A DNA stretch of 64,000 nucleotides from Blastomussa wellsi. Lineage: Eukaryota; Cnidaria; Anthozoa; Scleractinia; Plerogyridae. The notes beneath the pieces are model-generated. The model saw only the letters and a program-made list of their open reading frames with translations. It ran no database searches and was not told the origin of the DNA. Location: the NCBI GenBank assembly GCA_947652115.1, contig OX393570.1:11068337-11132336 (forward strand), in the 5' to 3' direction. Positions 12,001 to 22,571 of this stretch are shown here, in pieces. Each line of letters opens with the position of its first letter. The first letter of the stretch is position 1. Made by a program: the position numbers and the translations under genes.

Positions 12001-13504
12001 CGTCATACACTCTCCTAAGACGATCAGGTTTCTTGGGGTTGATGACAAATCTGTGCGGTAAGTACCAAATGACACTACTATCACACTCCACTTCTTGCTT
12101 ACTTAGTTTCTTCACATAGCCCTTGTCAATGTCATCCTGGATTGACTTGGAATATCGTTCCTTGATCTCTGGGTTACTCTCAAACTTCTTCTCCAAGGAT
12201 TGCAGCCTCCTTTTTGCCATGTCATAGTTGTTTGGCAGTGATGGCTTGTCTTCTCTCCACAGTAAGCCTGATACATACACATCTTCTTCCTCCATCTTAA
12301 AGGTTGTTCGCTCCATTAATGACAATGCTCGCTTGTCCTCCATAGAACGGGTTGGATTTGGTAGTTTCACCACGCCCAAGGCTTCTATTTCTGACTGAGC
12401 CATGACTAGTTGTTTCAATTCATCATCTTCAACTGAATTTCTTTCATACACTTTCAACCCACTGTATGGGGATGCTACTCTTCGCTCACCCGGCAACCAG
12501 TTGGTGACCGCCCATCCGAGTAGGGTCTCCACTGCGTAAGGAACTCTTTGAACTTCCAATTGGCCAGAGGGTTTCACGACCCGTTTAGGTAGAATCAAGT
12601 CTGAGTTGTTAGTTCCTATTATCAGTTGCACTGGACCTGTGTCTGTGTCACGTAAGTCCAAGTCTTTCAAATGTTCATACTCATACTTGATTGTTGACCA
12701 CTTCAACTTCTGATCTGGTCCACTTAGGTTTGGAAACGTCTTCACATCTCGCAGCGGGTACATAACTTGCTCCATCCCGACTCGCGCAACGTGGCATTTC
12801 TTGATGTGCTGGGAGGTAAACACTTTCTGAGCATTAACTCCTTGAATTTCGAGATCCACTTCCTTGCCTCGAAGCCCTAGTGTTTGTGCTAAGCGTTCAT
12901 CCATAAGTGTTGTGTTACAGCCCGAGTCACGCAACGCCATCACTTGTTGTTGCCCTGTTTCTCCAAAGACGACAATGGGGAGTACTTCAACTAAGGCACA
13001 ACCACCAGTTTCACGACCTGAGTATGCTGACTGATGACACTGTTCAGGTGGCTCAACAGCCTGATTCAGTGGTGGGTAAATACCATCCTGGGAGGCAGGC
13101 AATTGATCTCTCTCAACCTCCGACGCTCTTTCCGATTCATGTTTTGCTCTTGCTCGTTCAATAAGTTTCAAGTCAACTTCATGTACAAGGGTATGGTGGC
13201 GCATGTCACAGCCAGTAACTTTGCATTTGTTCCTACTATAACATTTACTCAGACGATGGCCAGGTAATAGGCAACTTAAGCAGAGTCTGTTTTCGTCCAC
13301 AATTTTCTCCTTCTCGCTTGTCGACATTTTCTCAAACTTTTTACACTCTCGTAATGTGTGATTGGTTGATTGGTGAACTGGGCACTTCTTTGCTCCAGAT
13401 TCTCCTGACACTCCTGCGAAAAGTCCTGCGCTAGGTTTGTCCAAGTTCTTACGCCTGTCATTTTTAGTTGGGTCTGAACGCTTCCATTCTTTCATCTCTG
13501 GCAT
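9074..13504 (-). CDS. pol: BEL/Pao pol polyprotein, uninterrupted but lacking most of gag
   Basis: An open frame of 1476 codons, in frame up to the duplication junction at 13613. Domains by residue: zinc knuckle C75-x2-C78-x4-H83-x4-C88; aspartic protease D193-S-G; reverse transcriptase with D542 and YMDD at 618-621; RNase H with D797, E841 and D871; integrase zinc region (C1150, C1153) and core D1185, D1247 and E1297 in PPSAPHFGGAWE; then a C-terminal domain typical of BEL integrases (IWPLGRITDVHPG). It copies element RNA into cDNA and inserts it. The first 380 residues present in the second copy (coiled coil and gag DUF1759-like region) are missing because the duplication breakpoint falls in gag. 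The Met at 13504 is only the first available; there is no promoter evidence, so expression is uncertain. Confidence 0.9.
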   Translation of the reverse strand: MPEMKEWKRSDPTKNDRRKNLDKPSAGLFAGVSGESGAKKCPVHQSTNHTLRECKKFEKMSTSEKEKIVDENRLCLSCLLPGHRLSKCYSRNKCKVTGCDMRHHTLVHEVDLKLIERARAKHESERASEVERDQLPASQDGIYPPLNQAVEPPEQCHQSAYSGRETGGCALVEVLPIVVFGETGQQQVMALRDSGCNTTLMDERLAQTLGLRGKEVDLEIQGVNAQKVFTSQHIKKCHVARVGMEQVMYPLRDVKTFPNLSGPDQKLKWSTIKYEYEHLKDLDLRDTDTGPVQLIIGTNNSDLILPKRVVKPSGQLEVQRVPYAVETLLGWAVTNWLPGERRVASPYSGLKVYERNSVEDDELKQLVMAQSEIEALGVVKLPNPTRSMEDKRALSLMERTTFKMEEEDVYVSGLLWREDKPSLPNNYDMAKRRLQSLEKKFESNPEIKERYSKSIQDDIDKGYVKKLSKQEVECDSSVIWYLPHRFVINPKKPDRLRRVYDASAKFMGQSLNDKIYTGPDLLSSLFGVFIRFCEGKIAMAADVKEMYHMLRLPDNDKPAMRFLWRESPEEEPNVYQFERTVFGEVSAPSRANYTMRRNADENGKDLPLGVRAVYQHFYMDDGLPSTDSREEAIEMRKQMTELLRRGGFRLHKWLTNDPEVLATIPEQDRSPRFLELSEDKLPTDRALGITWDAQEDMLKFTGLKADPGTTKRKILSQAFSVWDPRGLLLPFSIRSKVILQNLNRMKYGWDDELREADLREWREWHKEAGELDEVKVPRALVGQDKPIRETTLHVFCDASQEAYGTCAYLRREFEDDTVECRLVAGKGRVAPLKAQSICRLELMGALVAARLADTLVAEMMTKIEKITFWSDSTTALHWIHQTSSTYKAFVGNRVSEIHTIMSNLEATLGAGTVSWRYVPTQFNSADDITRGLHPTQLSTGYRYSDGPEFLYELQEQWPENKTEVPSEENDANEKRRRWAGTSQENTALLGWKKYSSLAKYRRVMAYVMRFVSNVRTKKEDHLMGPLTSIELRAAQNYLVKRAQVESFGEEIQCLEMGKEIHKKSRIKCLDPRMEDGFLVVGGSLQRAHCLPYKTRHPKIIDSHHALAQLIIEEMHRVYHHPPTEHLLNQIRQEYWIIHCRQAVRNVKFKCNYCHRQTVKPQEQRMGDLPECRLEPGMVFKNTGVDYFGPMLVKERRSEVKVYGCLFTCMSTRACHLELADDLTTDHFIMALKRFMARRGRPQTIYSDNGSNFVGADNELRRCIKLLDEEKVQNFCAPKEIEWKFQPPSAPHFGGAWERLVQCTKKTLKAILADRVVSKEVLRTALVEAEGILNSRPITHVSNDVGDIEALTPNHFLLMRANPSYEDADVSDRELYSTKLWRQSQALANFFWRRFTKEYLPSLTERKKWKEKKLNLKKGDVVLLAEPNQPRGIWPLGRITDVHPGRDKLVRAVTVLTPSGEYKRPITKICLLEEAED

Positions 13505-13612
13505 CCACCGCTGCTTCGACTCACAGATTTTCGCTTCTTTTTCCAGCCAACTCGCAAACGAATTCCAGGTTGATAACTTCGGTTTCCCTTCAACAAACTC
13601 GGCTCATCTACC

Positions 13613-13640
13613 GAGGGGATCTGGGTCTAAATACACTACA
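13613..13640 (-). repeat. Truncated Gypsy LTR at the duplication junction
   Basis: Only the first 28 bp of the LTR (- strand sense, TGTAGTGTATTTAGACCC...) remain, fused directly to BEL gag sequence. This marks the junction between the two units. Confidence 0.9.
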
Positions 13641-13856
13641 TCCCTCCCCTTTTTAGACAAAAACAAACAGCACTATAGTAAACATAGTGTCAATAGAACA
13701 TTAAAGGTAACAAACAATCTAATCCTGCGAAAACTTAGTGTTCAACAGTGTTCCTGGCATAATCGGTCTCAATAAACAAAAATAAACAGTCTCAATCAGT
13801 AAGAACTTAGTGTTCAACAGTGTCCCTGACATTATCAGTCACAGTGTCTTTCAGAG

Positions 13857-14151
13857 TCAGGTATAGTAATCCTTGAGGTAACTTGGTGCCAAACTTTGTC
13901 TCTGTGACCTCCTGGGTGGAGCCTCGGGTTTGGCGGCTGCATGTTCATCAGGTGGAGTTTTGGTCTCGGCCATATTTGGTTCCTGCAACACACTCTGCTG
14001 TTGAACTGGTTCCTCCTGCGTCTGACTTGTTTCTGTCAGTGTTTCCTTCTGCCGGTTTGGAGTCCCATTGTTCTGCAGCAATTTCTTAACATGCGCAGTG
14101 TTGCGGGAGTATTGGGCTCCTTCTTGGGATTGCACAATCAAGCTGTTCCCG
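13857..14151 (-). pseudogene. pol: End of Gypsy pol (original position)
   Basis: The same 94-codon C-terminal tail as at 8498-8782. In the pre-insertion Gypsy it was contiguous with the integrase frame at 20266 and above; the BEL insertion with its TCCCG duplication splits the gene here. The integrase catalytic residues are in the other half. Confidence 0.88.
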
Positions 14152-14381
14152 TGTCGCGGGGCGACAATAAATTTTCACGGCTGGTTCGGTTTTAACTCTT
14201 TCAATGTTCTCGACACATCTTCACGTCAGCTGTTCACATCATCACACGCTTCGATCTCTGAACTCTACACGCACGTGGCCCATAGCAACTAGGGCAATGA
14301 CGTCACTAACTTAGCAACGTAAAAGTAACGCAAAGTAAAGTAAGAATAACGCAATGTTAAGTTGGGGAAGCGGGAGACACA
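14152..14381 (-). repeat. BEL 3' LTR
   Basis: 230 bp, TG...CA ends, preceded on the + strand by the target duplication TCCCG (14147-14151). Confidence 0.95.
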
Positions 14382-15776
14382 TCCCCGCCCCCAGTCGATA
14401 CAATGTACATGTTGAGACGACTAAATACTGTTCTAGTCTTCCGCTTCCTCGAGTAGACAAATCTTGGTAATTGGTCGTTTGTACTCTCCGCTCTCACTAA
14501 TTTGTCTCGTCCAGGGTGGGCATCAGTAATTCGGCCCAAAGGCCATATTCCTCGAGGCTGATTGGGTTCGGCTAACAGAACCACGTCTCCTTTCTTTAGG
14601 TTCAGCTTCTTCTCTTTCCACTTTTTCCTTTCTGTCAGGCTAGGAAGGTACTCTTTGGTAAATCGCCTCCAGAAGAAGTTGGCCAGTGCCTGGGACTGCC
14701 GCCAGAGCTTTGTTGAATACAATTCTCTATCACTAACATCAGCATCTTCATAACTCGGGTTTGCTCGCATCAACAAGAAATGATTCGGAGTTAGCGCTTC
14801 GATGTCTCCAACATCATTGGACACATGAGTGATTGGCCGACTGTTTAGTATCCCTTCTGCTTCAACTAGGGCAGTTCTCAGTACTTCTTTGGAAACCACT
14901 CTATCTGCCAGTATTGCCTTTAGTGTCTTCTTCGTACACTGTACCAGTCTCTCCCACGCACCTCCAAAGTGCGGAGCGCTCGGTGGCTGAAATTTCCACT
15001 CAATCTCTTTGGGCGCGCAGAAGTTTTGTACCTTCTCTTCATCCAGTAGCTTTATACACCTCCGCAACTCATTATCGGCGCCAACAAAGTTCGAACCGTT
15101 ATCGCTGTAGATAGTCTGCGGCCGTCCGCGTCGTGCCATGAATCTCTTCAACGCCATGATAAAGTGATCTGTTGTAAGATCATCAGCCAATTCTAGGTGA
15201 CACGCTCTTGTACTCATGCAAGTAAACAAACAACCGTACACTTTAACTTCACTGCGCCTTTCTTTCACCAACATAGGTCCAAAATAGTCAACTCCAGTGT
15301 TTTTAAACACCATTCCTGGCTCAAGTCTACACTGGTAGATCTCCCATGCGTTGCTCTTGAGGTTTTACTGTCTGACGATGACAGTAGTTACACTTGAACT
15401 TTACATTCCGCACCGCTTGACGACAATGGATGATCCAATACTCTTGCCTTATTTGATTTAGCAAGTGTTCAGTTGGTGGGTGGTGGTAGACACGATGCAT
15501 TTCCTCTATGATCAGTTGCGCAAGGGCATGATGTGAATCAATTATCTTGGGATGCCGTGTCTTGTATGGCAGGCAGTGAGCTCCACCGACGACTAGGAAG
15601 CCATCTTCCATTCTTGAATCAAGACACTTGATTCGGCTCTTCTTATGGATTTCTTTGCCCATCTCCAGACACTGTATCTCTTCGCCAAATGACTCAACTT
15701 GCGCTCTCTTTACTAAGTAATTCTGAGCAGCTCTGAGCTCAATGGATGTGAGTGGTCCCATTAGATGGTCTTCCAT
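14357..15776 (-). pseudogene. pol: BEL pol, integrase part, frameshifted (unit 2)
   Basis: The BEL integrase is split here into two frames. 15327-15776 holds the region before and including the zinc-binding part (HRVYHHPPTEHL, C-x2-C). 14357-15313 holds the catalytic core (GVDYFGP, YSDNGSNF, HFGGAWE) and C-terminal domain. Compared with unit 1, a 2-bp deletion near 15332 separates the frames, a 12-bp deletion near 15582 removes four residues, and a 22-bp deletion near 14492 replaces the normal C-terminus with an unrelated tail running into the LTR. No active integrase would be made. Confidence 0.92.
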
Positions 15777-18700
15777 AAGCCATTACTCTTCTATACTTTG
15801 CCAGTGATGAATACTTGTTCCACCCCAATAGAGCTGTGTTTTCCTGGGATGTTCCAGCCCATCTTCTTCTCTTCTCATTTGCATCATTTTCCTCGGAGGG
15901 TACTTCGGTTTTATTCTCAGGCCACTGCTCTTGAAGCTCGTACAAGAACTCAGGTCCATCACTGTAGCGATAGCCTGTGCTCAGTTGGGTAGGGTGTAGT
16001 CCCCGCGTGATATCATCAGCAGAATTGAATTGTGTTGGCACATATCTCCAGCTCACTGTACCCGCCCCCAATGTGGCCTCCAGGTTGCTCATGATCGTGT
16101 GAATCTCGGATACCCGGTTGCCGACGAAAGCTTTGTAAGTTGAGCTCGTCTGATGAATCCAATGCAGGACTGTGGTGGAGTCACTCCAGAAGGTTATCTT
16201 CTCTATCTTCGTCATCATCTCTGCTACTAGTGTGTCAGCCAAACGTGCTGCTACAAGAGCTCCCATGAGCTCAAGCCTGCAGATGGACTGTGCCTTCAGA
16301 GGTGCAACTCGACCTTTTCCAGCGACAAGTCTACACTTCACCGTATCATCCTCGAACTCTCTCCTTAGGTATGCACATGTCCCATACGCCTCTTGGCTAG
16401 CATCACAGAACACATGTAGCGTGGTCTCTCGGATAGGTTTGTCTTGTCCGACGAGTGCTCTTGGGACTTTCACTTCATCAAGTTCCCCCGCTTCCTTGTG
16501 CCATTCGCGCCACTCTCGAAGATCGGCCTCTCTCAACTCGTCATCCCATCCGTACTTCATACGGTTCAGATTCTGTAGGATTACTTTACTTCTGATCGAG
16601 AAAGGGAGAAGAAGTCCTCGCGGGGCCCAAACTGAGAATGCTTGGCTCAAGATCTTTCTTTTCGTGGTACCTGGGTCAGCTTTGAGTCCAGTAAATTTCA
16701 GCATATCTTCCTGAGCATCCCACGTGATGCCCAAAGCTCTATCTGTTGGCAGCTTATCTTCACTCAACTCTAGGAATCGCGGAGATCTGTCTTGTTCGGG
16801 AATGGTTGCTAAGACTTCTGGGTCATTGGTCAACCATTTGTGAAGGCGGAAACCTCCACGCCGTAGTAACTCTGTCATCTGTTTCCGCATTTCAATGGCT
16901 TCCTCTCGAGAATCAGTAGATGGCAGGCCATCATCCATGTAAAAGTGTTGGTAGACTGCTCTGACACCTAAGGGCAAGTCCTTCCCATTCTCATCTGCGT
17001 TGCGTCTCATAGTGTAGTTAGCCCTGGATGGCGCAGAGACTTCCCCAAACACCGTTCTCTCAAACTGATACACATTAGGTTCTTCTTCTGGCGACTCTCT
17101 CCACAAGAATCTCATCGCTGGCTTATCATTATCAGGTAGACGAAGCATATGGTACATCTCTTTCACATCTGCAGCCATTGCAATTTTTCCTTCGCAGAAC
17201 CTGATGAAAACTCCGAACAGGGAGGACAGAAGATCTGGTCCGGTGTAGATTTTGTCATTCAGACTTTGTCCCATGAATTTTGCTGAAGCGTCATACACTC
17301 TCCTAAGACGATCAGGTTTCTTGGGGTTGATGACAAATCTGTGCGGTAAGTACCAAATGACACTACTATCACACTCCACTTCTTGCTTACTTAGTTTCTT
17401 CACATAGCCCTTGTCAATGTCATCCTGGATTGACTTGGAATATCGTTCCTTGATCTCTGGGTTACTCTCAAACTTCTTCTCCAAGGATTGCAGCCTCCTT
17501 TTTGCCATGTCATAGTTGTTTGGCAGTGATGGCTTGTCTTCTCTCCACAGTAAGCCTGATACATACACATCTTCTTCCTCCATCTTAAAGGTTTTTCGCT
17601 CCATTAATGACAATGCTCGCTTGTCCTCCATAGAACGGGTTGGATTTGGTAGTTTCACCACGCCCAAGGCTTCTATTTCTGACTGAGCCATGACTAGTTG
17701 TTTCAATTCATCATCTTCAACTGAATTTCTTTCATACACTTTCAACCCACTGTATGGGGATGCTACTCTTCGCTCACCCGGCAACCAGTTGGTGACCGCC
17801 CATCCGAGTAGGGTCTCCACTGCGTAAGGAACTCTTTGAACTTCCAATTGGCCAGAGGGTTTCACGACCCGTTTAGGTAGAATCAAGTCTGAGTTGTTAG
17901 TTCCTATTATCAGTTGCACTGGACCTGTGTCTGTGTCACGTAAGTCCAAGTCTTTCAAATGTTCATACTCATACTTGATTGTTGACCACTTCAACTTCTG
18001 ATCTGGTCCACTTAGGTTTGGAAACGTCTTCACATCTCGCAGCGGGTACACAACTTGCTCCATCCCAACTCGCGCAACGTGGCATTTCTTGATGTGCTGG
18101 GAGGTAAACACTTTCTGAGCATTAACTCCTTGAATTTCGAGATCCACTTCCTTGCCTCGAAGCCCTAGTGTTTGTGCTAAGCGTTCATCCATAAGTGTTG
18201 TGTTACAGCCCGAGTCACGCAACGCCATCACTTGTTGTTGCCCTGTTTCTACAAAGACGACAATGGGGAGTACTTCAACTAAGGCACAACCACCAGTTTC
18301 ACGACCTGAGTATGCTGACTGATGACACTGTTCAGGTGGCTCAACAGCCTGATTCAGTGGTGGGTAAATACCATCCTGGGAGGCAGGCAATTGATCTCTC
18401 TCAACCTCCGACGCTCTTTCCGATTCATGTTTTGCTCTTGCTCGTTCAATAAGTTTCAAGTCAACTTCATGTACAAGGGTATGGTGGCGCATGTCACAGC
18501 CAGTAACTTTGCATTTGTTCCTACTATAACATTTACTCAGACGATGGCCAGGTAATAGGCAACTTAAGCAGAGTCTGTTTTCGTCCACAATTTTCTCCTT
18601 CTCGCTTGTCGACATTTTCTCAAACTTTTTACACTCTCGTAATGTGTGATTGGTCGATTGGTGAACTGGGCACTTCTTTGCTCCAGATTCTCCTGACACT

Positions 18701-19932
18701 CCTGCGAAAAGTCCTGCGCTAGGTTTGTCCAAGTTCTTACGCCTGTCATTTTTAGTTGGGTCTGAACGCTTCCATTCTTTCATCTCTGGCATCCACCGCT
18801 GCTTCGACTCACAGATTTTCGCTTCTTTTTCCAGCCAACTCGCAAACGAATTCCAGGTTGATAACTTCGGTTTCCCTTCAACAAACTCGGCCCATCTACC
18901 GCAAAGGCGCACGGGAAGCTTTGCAACACATGCTTCAGGGACTTGTGAGTTAAGCTCATGAACAAAGTTGTGTTCCTTGAAAATGCCTACTAGCTCAGAA
19001 ATGATCTCTTGATACTGCCTAATTTGCTCACTTTTTTCCTTCATTATGATAGGGAATTGATCTATGCGCTTCTTTGCGGCTGACACCACTGTATCCACAC
19101 GACCAAAACGCTGCTGGAGCGCAGTCCATGCCTCCTCATATTTATCAGAACCTGGCATGAATTTTGCTAAACACGATTTTGCACTTCCTTCCACAGCATC
19201 TAATAAGAATTTAAGCTTCTCCGTCGCATCGTAAACCTCTCTTCTATCAACCTCCACATTAAATGCTGCCTTAAATTTTGAAAATTCCAGGGGATTTCCA
19301 TTGAATTTCTGCACACTAGGCTTCACGATTTTGGTAAACGCTGGTAGCATTTTTTCAAACAACTGATCCATCTTCGACAACTGTACGTTCGGGCTCTCTT
19401 CGGCACATTTCTTCAAATCAGCTTGACCAGAATCACTCGTCACTTTTTTCTGGGAATCATTTAACTCGACTTTAAACTGAGACTTTGATTTGGTGATGTC
19501 AATTTCCTCGATAGGAGCTTTTTCAACAGCGTTTTCAGCGGCGCCCTGGTCTAAGCGCGAGACCCGATCGTTCACACCATCGACAGGTAAGTCACTCAAC
19601 TCTTCACTGATATCACCATTATTTGACATACCTTCCTCCTGGGCGAGGGCATCTACGAACTCATACTCCAGTCTTGACTCTTCGGCTTTCTTGTTAAGCT
19701 CTAGAAGCTTCGCACGCTGTTGTTGTTCGGCACGTATACACTCGATTTCATTGGCAATCTGCTGCTCGGCTATTTTCACTTCTAGGGCCAGCTTATCGGC
19801 TTGTAATTTCTTTTGCAGAATGGAAGCTCGACTTGAAGCCACTGATTCACTCGATGTATACAGTCGGGGCGTCTCATATCTCCGTTTGTTTGAACCACTA
19901 TGACTCATTTCGGCGTTTCGCTGACGTTTCAC
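15739..19932 (-). pseudogene. gag-pol: BEL gag-pol up to RNase H, truncated by a 35-bp deletion
   Basis: An open frame of 1397 codons. Residues about 35-95 form a charged coiled coil. About 205-300 is the gag region conserved in BEL elements (DUF1759-like, PSVQKFNGNPLEFSKF). Zinc knuckle lies at about 455-468, protease DSG at about 573, RT YMDD at about 998-1001, and RNase H to about 1300. It stops 18 residues after the point where 35 bp present in unit 1 (10453-10487) are missing at about 15773, throwing the integrase out of frame. Met 1 and Met 9 are both possible starts; the second (about 19908) is close to the conserved gag start. Confidence 0.93.
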
Positions 19933-20017
19933 AACTTGTTGTTTTGATACACACTCTGCAGCTCGACGGTGTATTTTCCTGATTTTCTCGCTTGACTTCG
20001 CTCACAACGGTCACAAT

Positions 20018-20033
20018 CCGGCTCGGCGGACCA
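20018..20033 (-). promoter_or_regulatory. BEL primer binding site
   Basis: On the - strand, directly after the 5' LTR and two bases, TGGTCCGCCGAGCCGG. From memory of animal tRNA ends, the best fit is the 3' end of tRNA-Tyr with about two mismatches; this is inference. Confidence 0.55.
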
Positions 20034-20035
20034 AA

Positions 20036-20265
20036 TGTCGCGGGGCGACAATAAATTTTCACGGCTGGTTCGGTTTTAACTCTTTTAATGTTCTCGACAC
20101 ATCTTCACATCAGCTGTTCACATCATCACACGCTTCGATCTCTGAACTCTACACGCACGTGGCCCATAGCAACTAGGGCAATGACGTCACTAACTTAGCA
20201 ACGTAAAAGTAACGCAAAGTAAAGTAAGAATAACGCAATGTTAAGTTGGAGAAGCGGGAGACACA
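20036..20265 (-). repeat. BEL 5' LTR
   Basis: 230 bp, same sequence as 14152-14381 with three differences. It abuts the TCCCG duplication at 20266-20270 and should carry the BEL promoter. Confidence 0.95.
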
Positions 20266-21928
20266 TCCCGTGCTTGCTTACAAATGTGTAAGGGGTAGGG
20301 TCGAACCGAGTTGAGAGTTTGTCTTTCTTCTCTTGTTGTACTAGTACCTGGTCTCCAGGAAGTACTTCTGAATATCTTGCACCCGTTCTTGCATCAGCAT
20401 AAGACTTGCTCTTACTTTTCTGTTCATTGTCCTTGTCACGCACTCCTTGCTCTACATGTACATCACTCAGCTCTGGAAGTTTGGTGCGTATCTTTCGGCC
20501 AAAGAGCAGTTCAGCTGGGCTCACGCCAGTTGTCGGGTGGGGTAGGGCTCTGTAAGCTGCAAGGTAGATGTTAAGTTCTCTCTTCCAGTTCTTCTTCTCA
20601 GCATGCGCGATCTGGAGTCGTTTCAGAAGTGAGCTGTTTTGGCGCTCTACTTCGCCATTCGCCTGAGGCCATTTGGCTGTGACCTTGTGGTGTTTGATGC
20701 CTTCCTGTGACATGTACTCTGCAAATTCTGCTGATATAAACTGCGGTCCGTTGTCGGATGTCAGGCTCTCTGGTAGGCCATGTCGTGCAAACATCTCTTC
20801 TAAGCTTGAGATGACCTTAGAGGCAACGGTAGACTTCAGGATGTTCACCTCATAGTACCGGCTGTAATAATCCACAACAACCAGAATAGATTCACCAGTG
20901 GGGAGTGGCCCAAGCAAATCAACAGCCAAGTCTCTCCAGGGTCCAGTGGGTAAGGGTGTGGTCCTAATAGGTTCTGGGGGAGTGGGACGACTGACCAACT
21001 GACAGCCATAGCAGGTTTTACAATGTTTCTCGGCATCTCTCTCCATGCCTGGCCACCATACTCTGCTACGAAGCTTTTGCTTAGTTCCAACAATGCCCAA
21101 GTGGCCTTCGTGGGCAATTGATAATACTCTGGGTCTAAGCTGCTTTGGGATGATGGTTCTTGTCCCTCCGAGTATCAGCTTTCCAATAGTACACAGCTCA
21201 CCACTGCATGGAAGGTACCGTTTGTAGACTAACTGATCCCACGGCTTTCCATTGATACACTGCCTGACTGCTGAAAGTTCTTTATCATTGGCAGATGCTT
21301 CTTCTACTTCACGGGTTGTCATTGCACTGGGCGTTGCTGATACTGCAACAAATCGTACGTATTCTTCGGCCTGTGATGAGCGTTTGCCCCCACTTCCCAT
21401 GCTGCCCACTAGTCTCGAGAGTGGATCAGCAATGTTCTTTGGGCCTGGTTGGTACTTGACCTTAAACTTGTATGGCTGCATCCTAAGTACCCATCTCTCG
21501 ATGCGTGCGCACGATTTAGACCTCGGGCCGTAAATCACCTCGAGTGGTTTGTGGTCTGTTATGAGCTCAAATGGGATGTCATAGACGTAGGGGTGGAACT
21601 TTTCGCAAGCCCATATGAGTGCGAGCGCCTCCTTCTCTGTTTGCGAGTATCTTGTTTCGGTACTTGTCAGACTTCGGCTTGCATAGCTGATGATTCTTGG
21701 TCTATCCTTGTGCACTTGTGTCAAGAGAGCTCCGAGCCCAACGGGGCTCGCATCGGCGATTATTTGCGTTGGGGCATCTTTGTCGAAATACCCCAAATTC
21801 TCTGCGCTTGATAGGCGCTTCTTCAATTCCTCGAATGCTTCTTTCTGTTCTTTTCCAAACACAAATGGCGTTCCCGACTTTGTCAGACGTCTCAGGGGTT
21901 CTGAGATGGTCCGGTATGAATCGGCCAC
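20266..21928 (-). pseudogene. pol: Gypsy pol: RNase H and integrase, cut by BEL
   Basis: RNase H shows D59 (IIADAS) and D125 (ITDHKPL) of this frame. Integrase shows a zinc region (HEGHLGIVG, then C-x2-C-x2-C) and a catalytic triad D337, D392 (SDNGPQF) and E428 (NGEVER), with the usual 35-residue D-E spacing. The frame runs on into the BEL LTR and stops at 20195; its true C-terminus is at 13857-14151. The junction with the RT frame upstream (about 21900) is frameshifted, so the polyprotein is broken even without BEL. Confidence 0.92.
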
Positions 21929-22571
21929 AATAATTCACCAGTCCCAGGAAGCTGCGTGTCTCCGACACGTTCTGAGGTTCTCTCGCGCTTGTGACGGCCT
22001 CAACCTTGTCTGCAGCACAGCTGATTCCGTTTGCCGACAGGACCATCCCGACAAATGTTAGTTCATCCATGCTGAACTGGCACTTTGCTGCATTGAGGGT
22101 CAATCCACGCTCTCCGAGCCTCTTGATCACCAGCTCCAGGCGTGCATTGTGTTCGGCGTGGTCTTTCCCATGCACTATTATGTCGTCTGAGATGTTCTCC
22201 TGCCCATCTATTCCGGCAAGTGTTGTCTGGATCTCGTGTTGATATTGTTCAGAGGCTGAATTAACTCCAAACAACAGTCTCTTATATCTGAACAGTCCGC
22301 AGTGTGTCACAAATGTTGTGATTTCTCTCGAGTCAGGTGTCAGCTGTAGTTGGTGGTAGCCCCACCTCAAATCAAGCTTACTAAAGACTTTGCTACCATT
22401 CAAGCTCTGCAGGATTTCATCAACCGTGGGGATAGGGTGTCGCTCCCTCAGTATTGCCTCGTTCGCTCTACCTATGTCAATGCAGAGACGAATGTCTCCT
22501 TGTGACTTGGGGACGACAACCACAGGATTAACCCATGGGGTAGGCCCAGTTGCTGGCTCTATTATGTCCAA
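21702..22571 (-). pseudogene. pol: Gypsy pol: reverse transcriptase
   Basis: RT domain of the Gypsy polyprotein with motifs PWVNPVVVVPK, RLCIDIG, KLDLRWGYHQ (catalytic Asp), LLFGVNSA, and ISDDIIVHG in place of the common YADD box, then the FVGMVLS thumb and VTSAREPQNVSETRSFLG. It is out of frame with gag-protease (one extra T in a TTTT run at about 22573) and with RNase H (indel near 21910). Confidence 0.92.

Larger units (their letters stand above)
8254..13612. repeat. Tandem duplication unit 1 (5359 bp)
   Basis: Same sequence as 13613-18900 apart from substitutions and four indels. It starts inside the Gypsy LTR (GAGGGGATCTGGG) and ends inside BEL gag (CTACC|G). It contains 28 bp of Gypsy LTR, the end of Gypsy pol, the BEL 3' LTR and BEL pol. 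The two breakpoints share only about one base, so neither LTR-LTR recombination nor a second insertion explains it. Confidence 0.9.
13613..18900. repeat. Tandem duplication unit 2 (5288 bp)
   Basis: Second copy of 8254-13612. It is 71 bp shorter because of four deletions (22, 2, 12 and 35 bp), all within the BEL pol region. Its right edge continues without a break into the rest of BEL gag, so this unit sits in the original insertion. Confidence 0.9.
14152..20265 (-). mobile_element. Complete BEL/Pao retrotransposon inserted in Gypsy pol
   Basis: Two 230-bp LTRs (14152-14381 and 20036-20265, three differences seen, about 1.3%) flank gag-pol on the - strand. The 5-bp target duplication TCCCG is at 14147-14151 and 20266-20270. 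A primer binding site at 20018-20033 lies two bases inside the 5' LTR, and a purine tract (GGGGGCGGGGA) abuts the 3' LTR. Structurally complete, but pol has frameshifts. Confidence 0.95.

Noticed and set aside
8498..14141. Second independent Gypsy and BEL insertions at 8.2-13.6 kb
   Set aside because: The same Gypsy/BEL junction occurs at the same base in both copies, so one insertion followed by duplication explains it.
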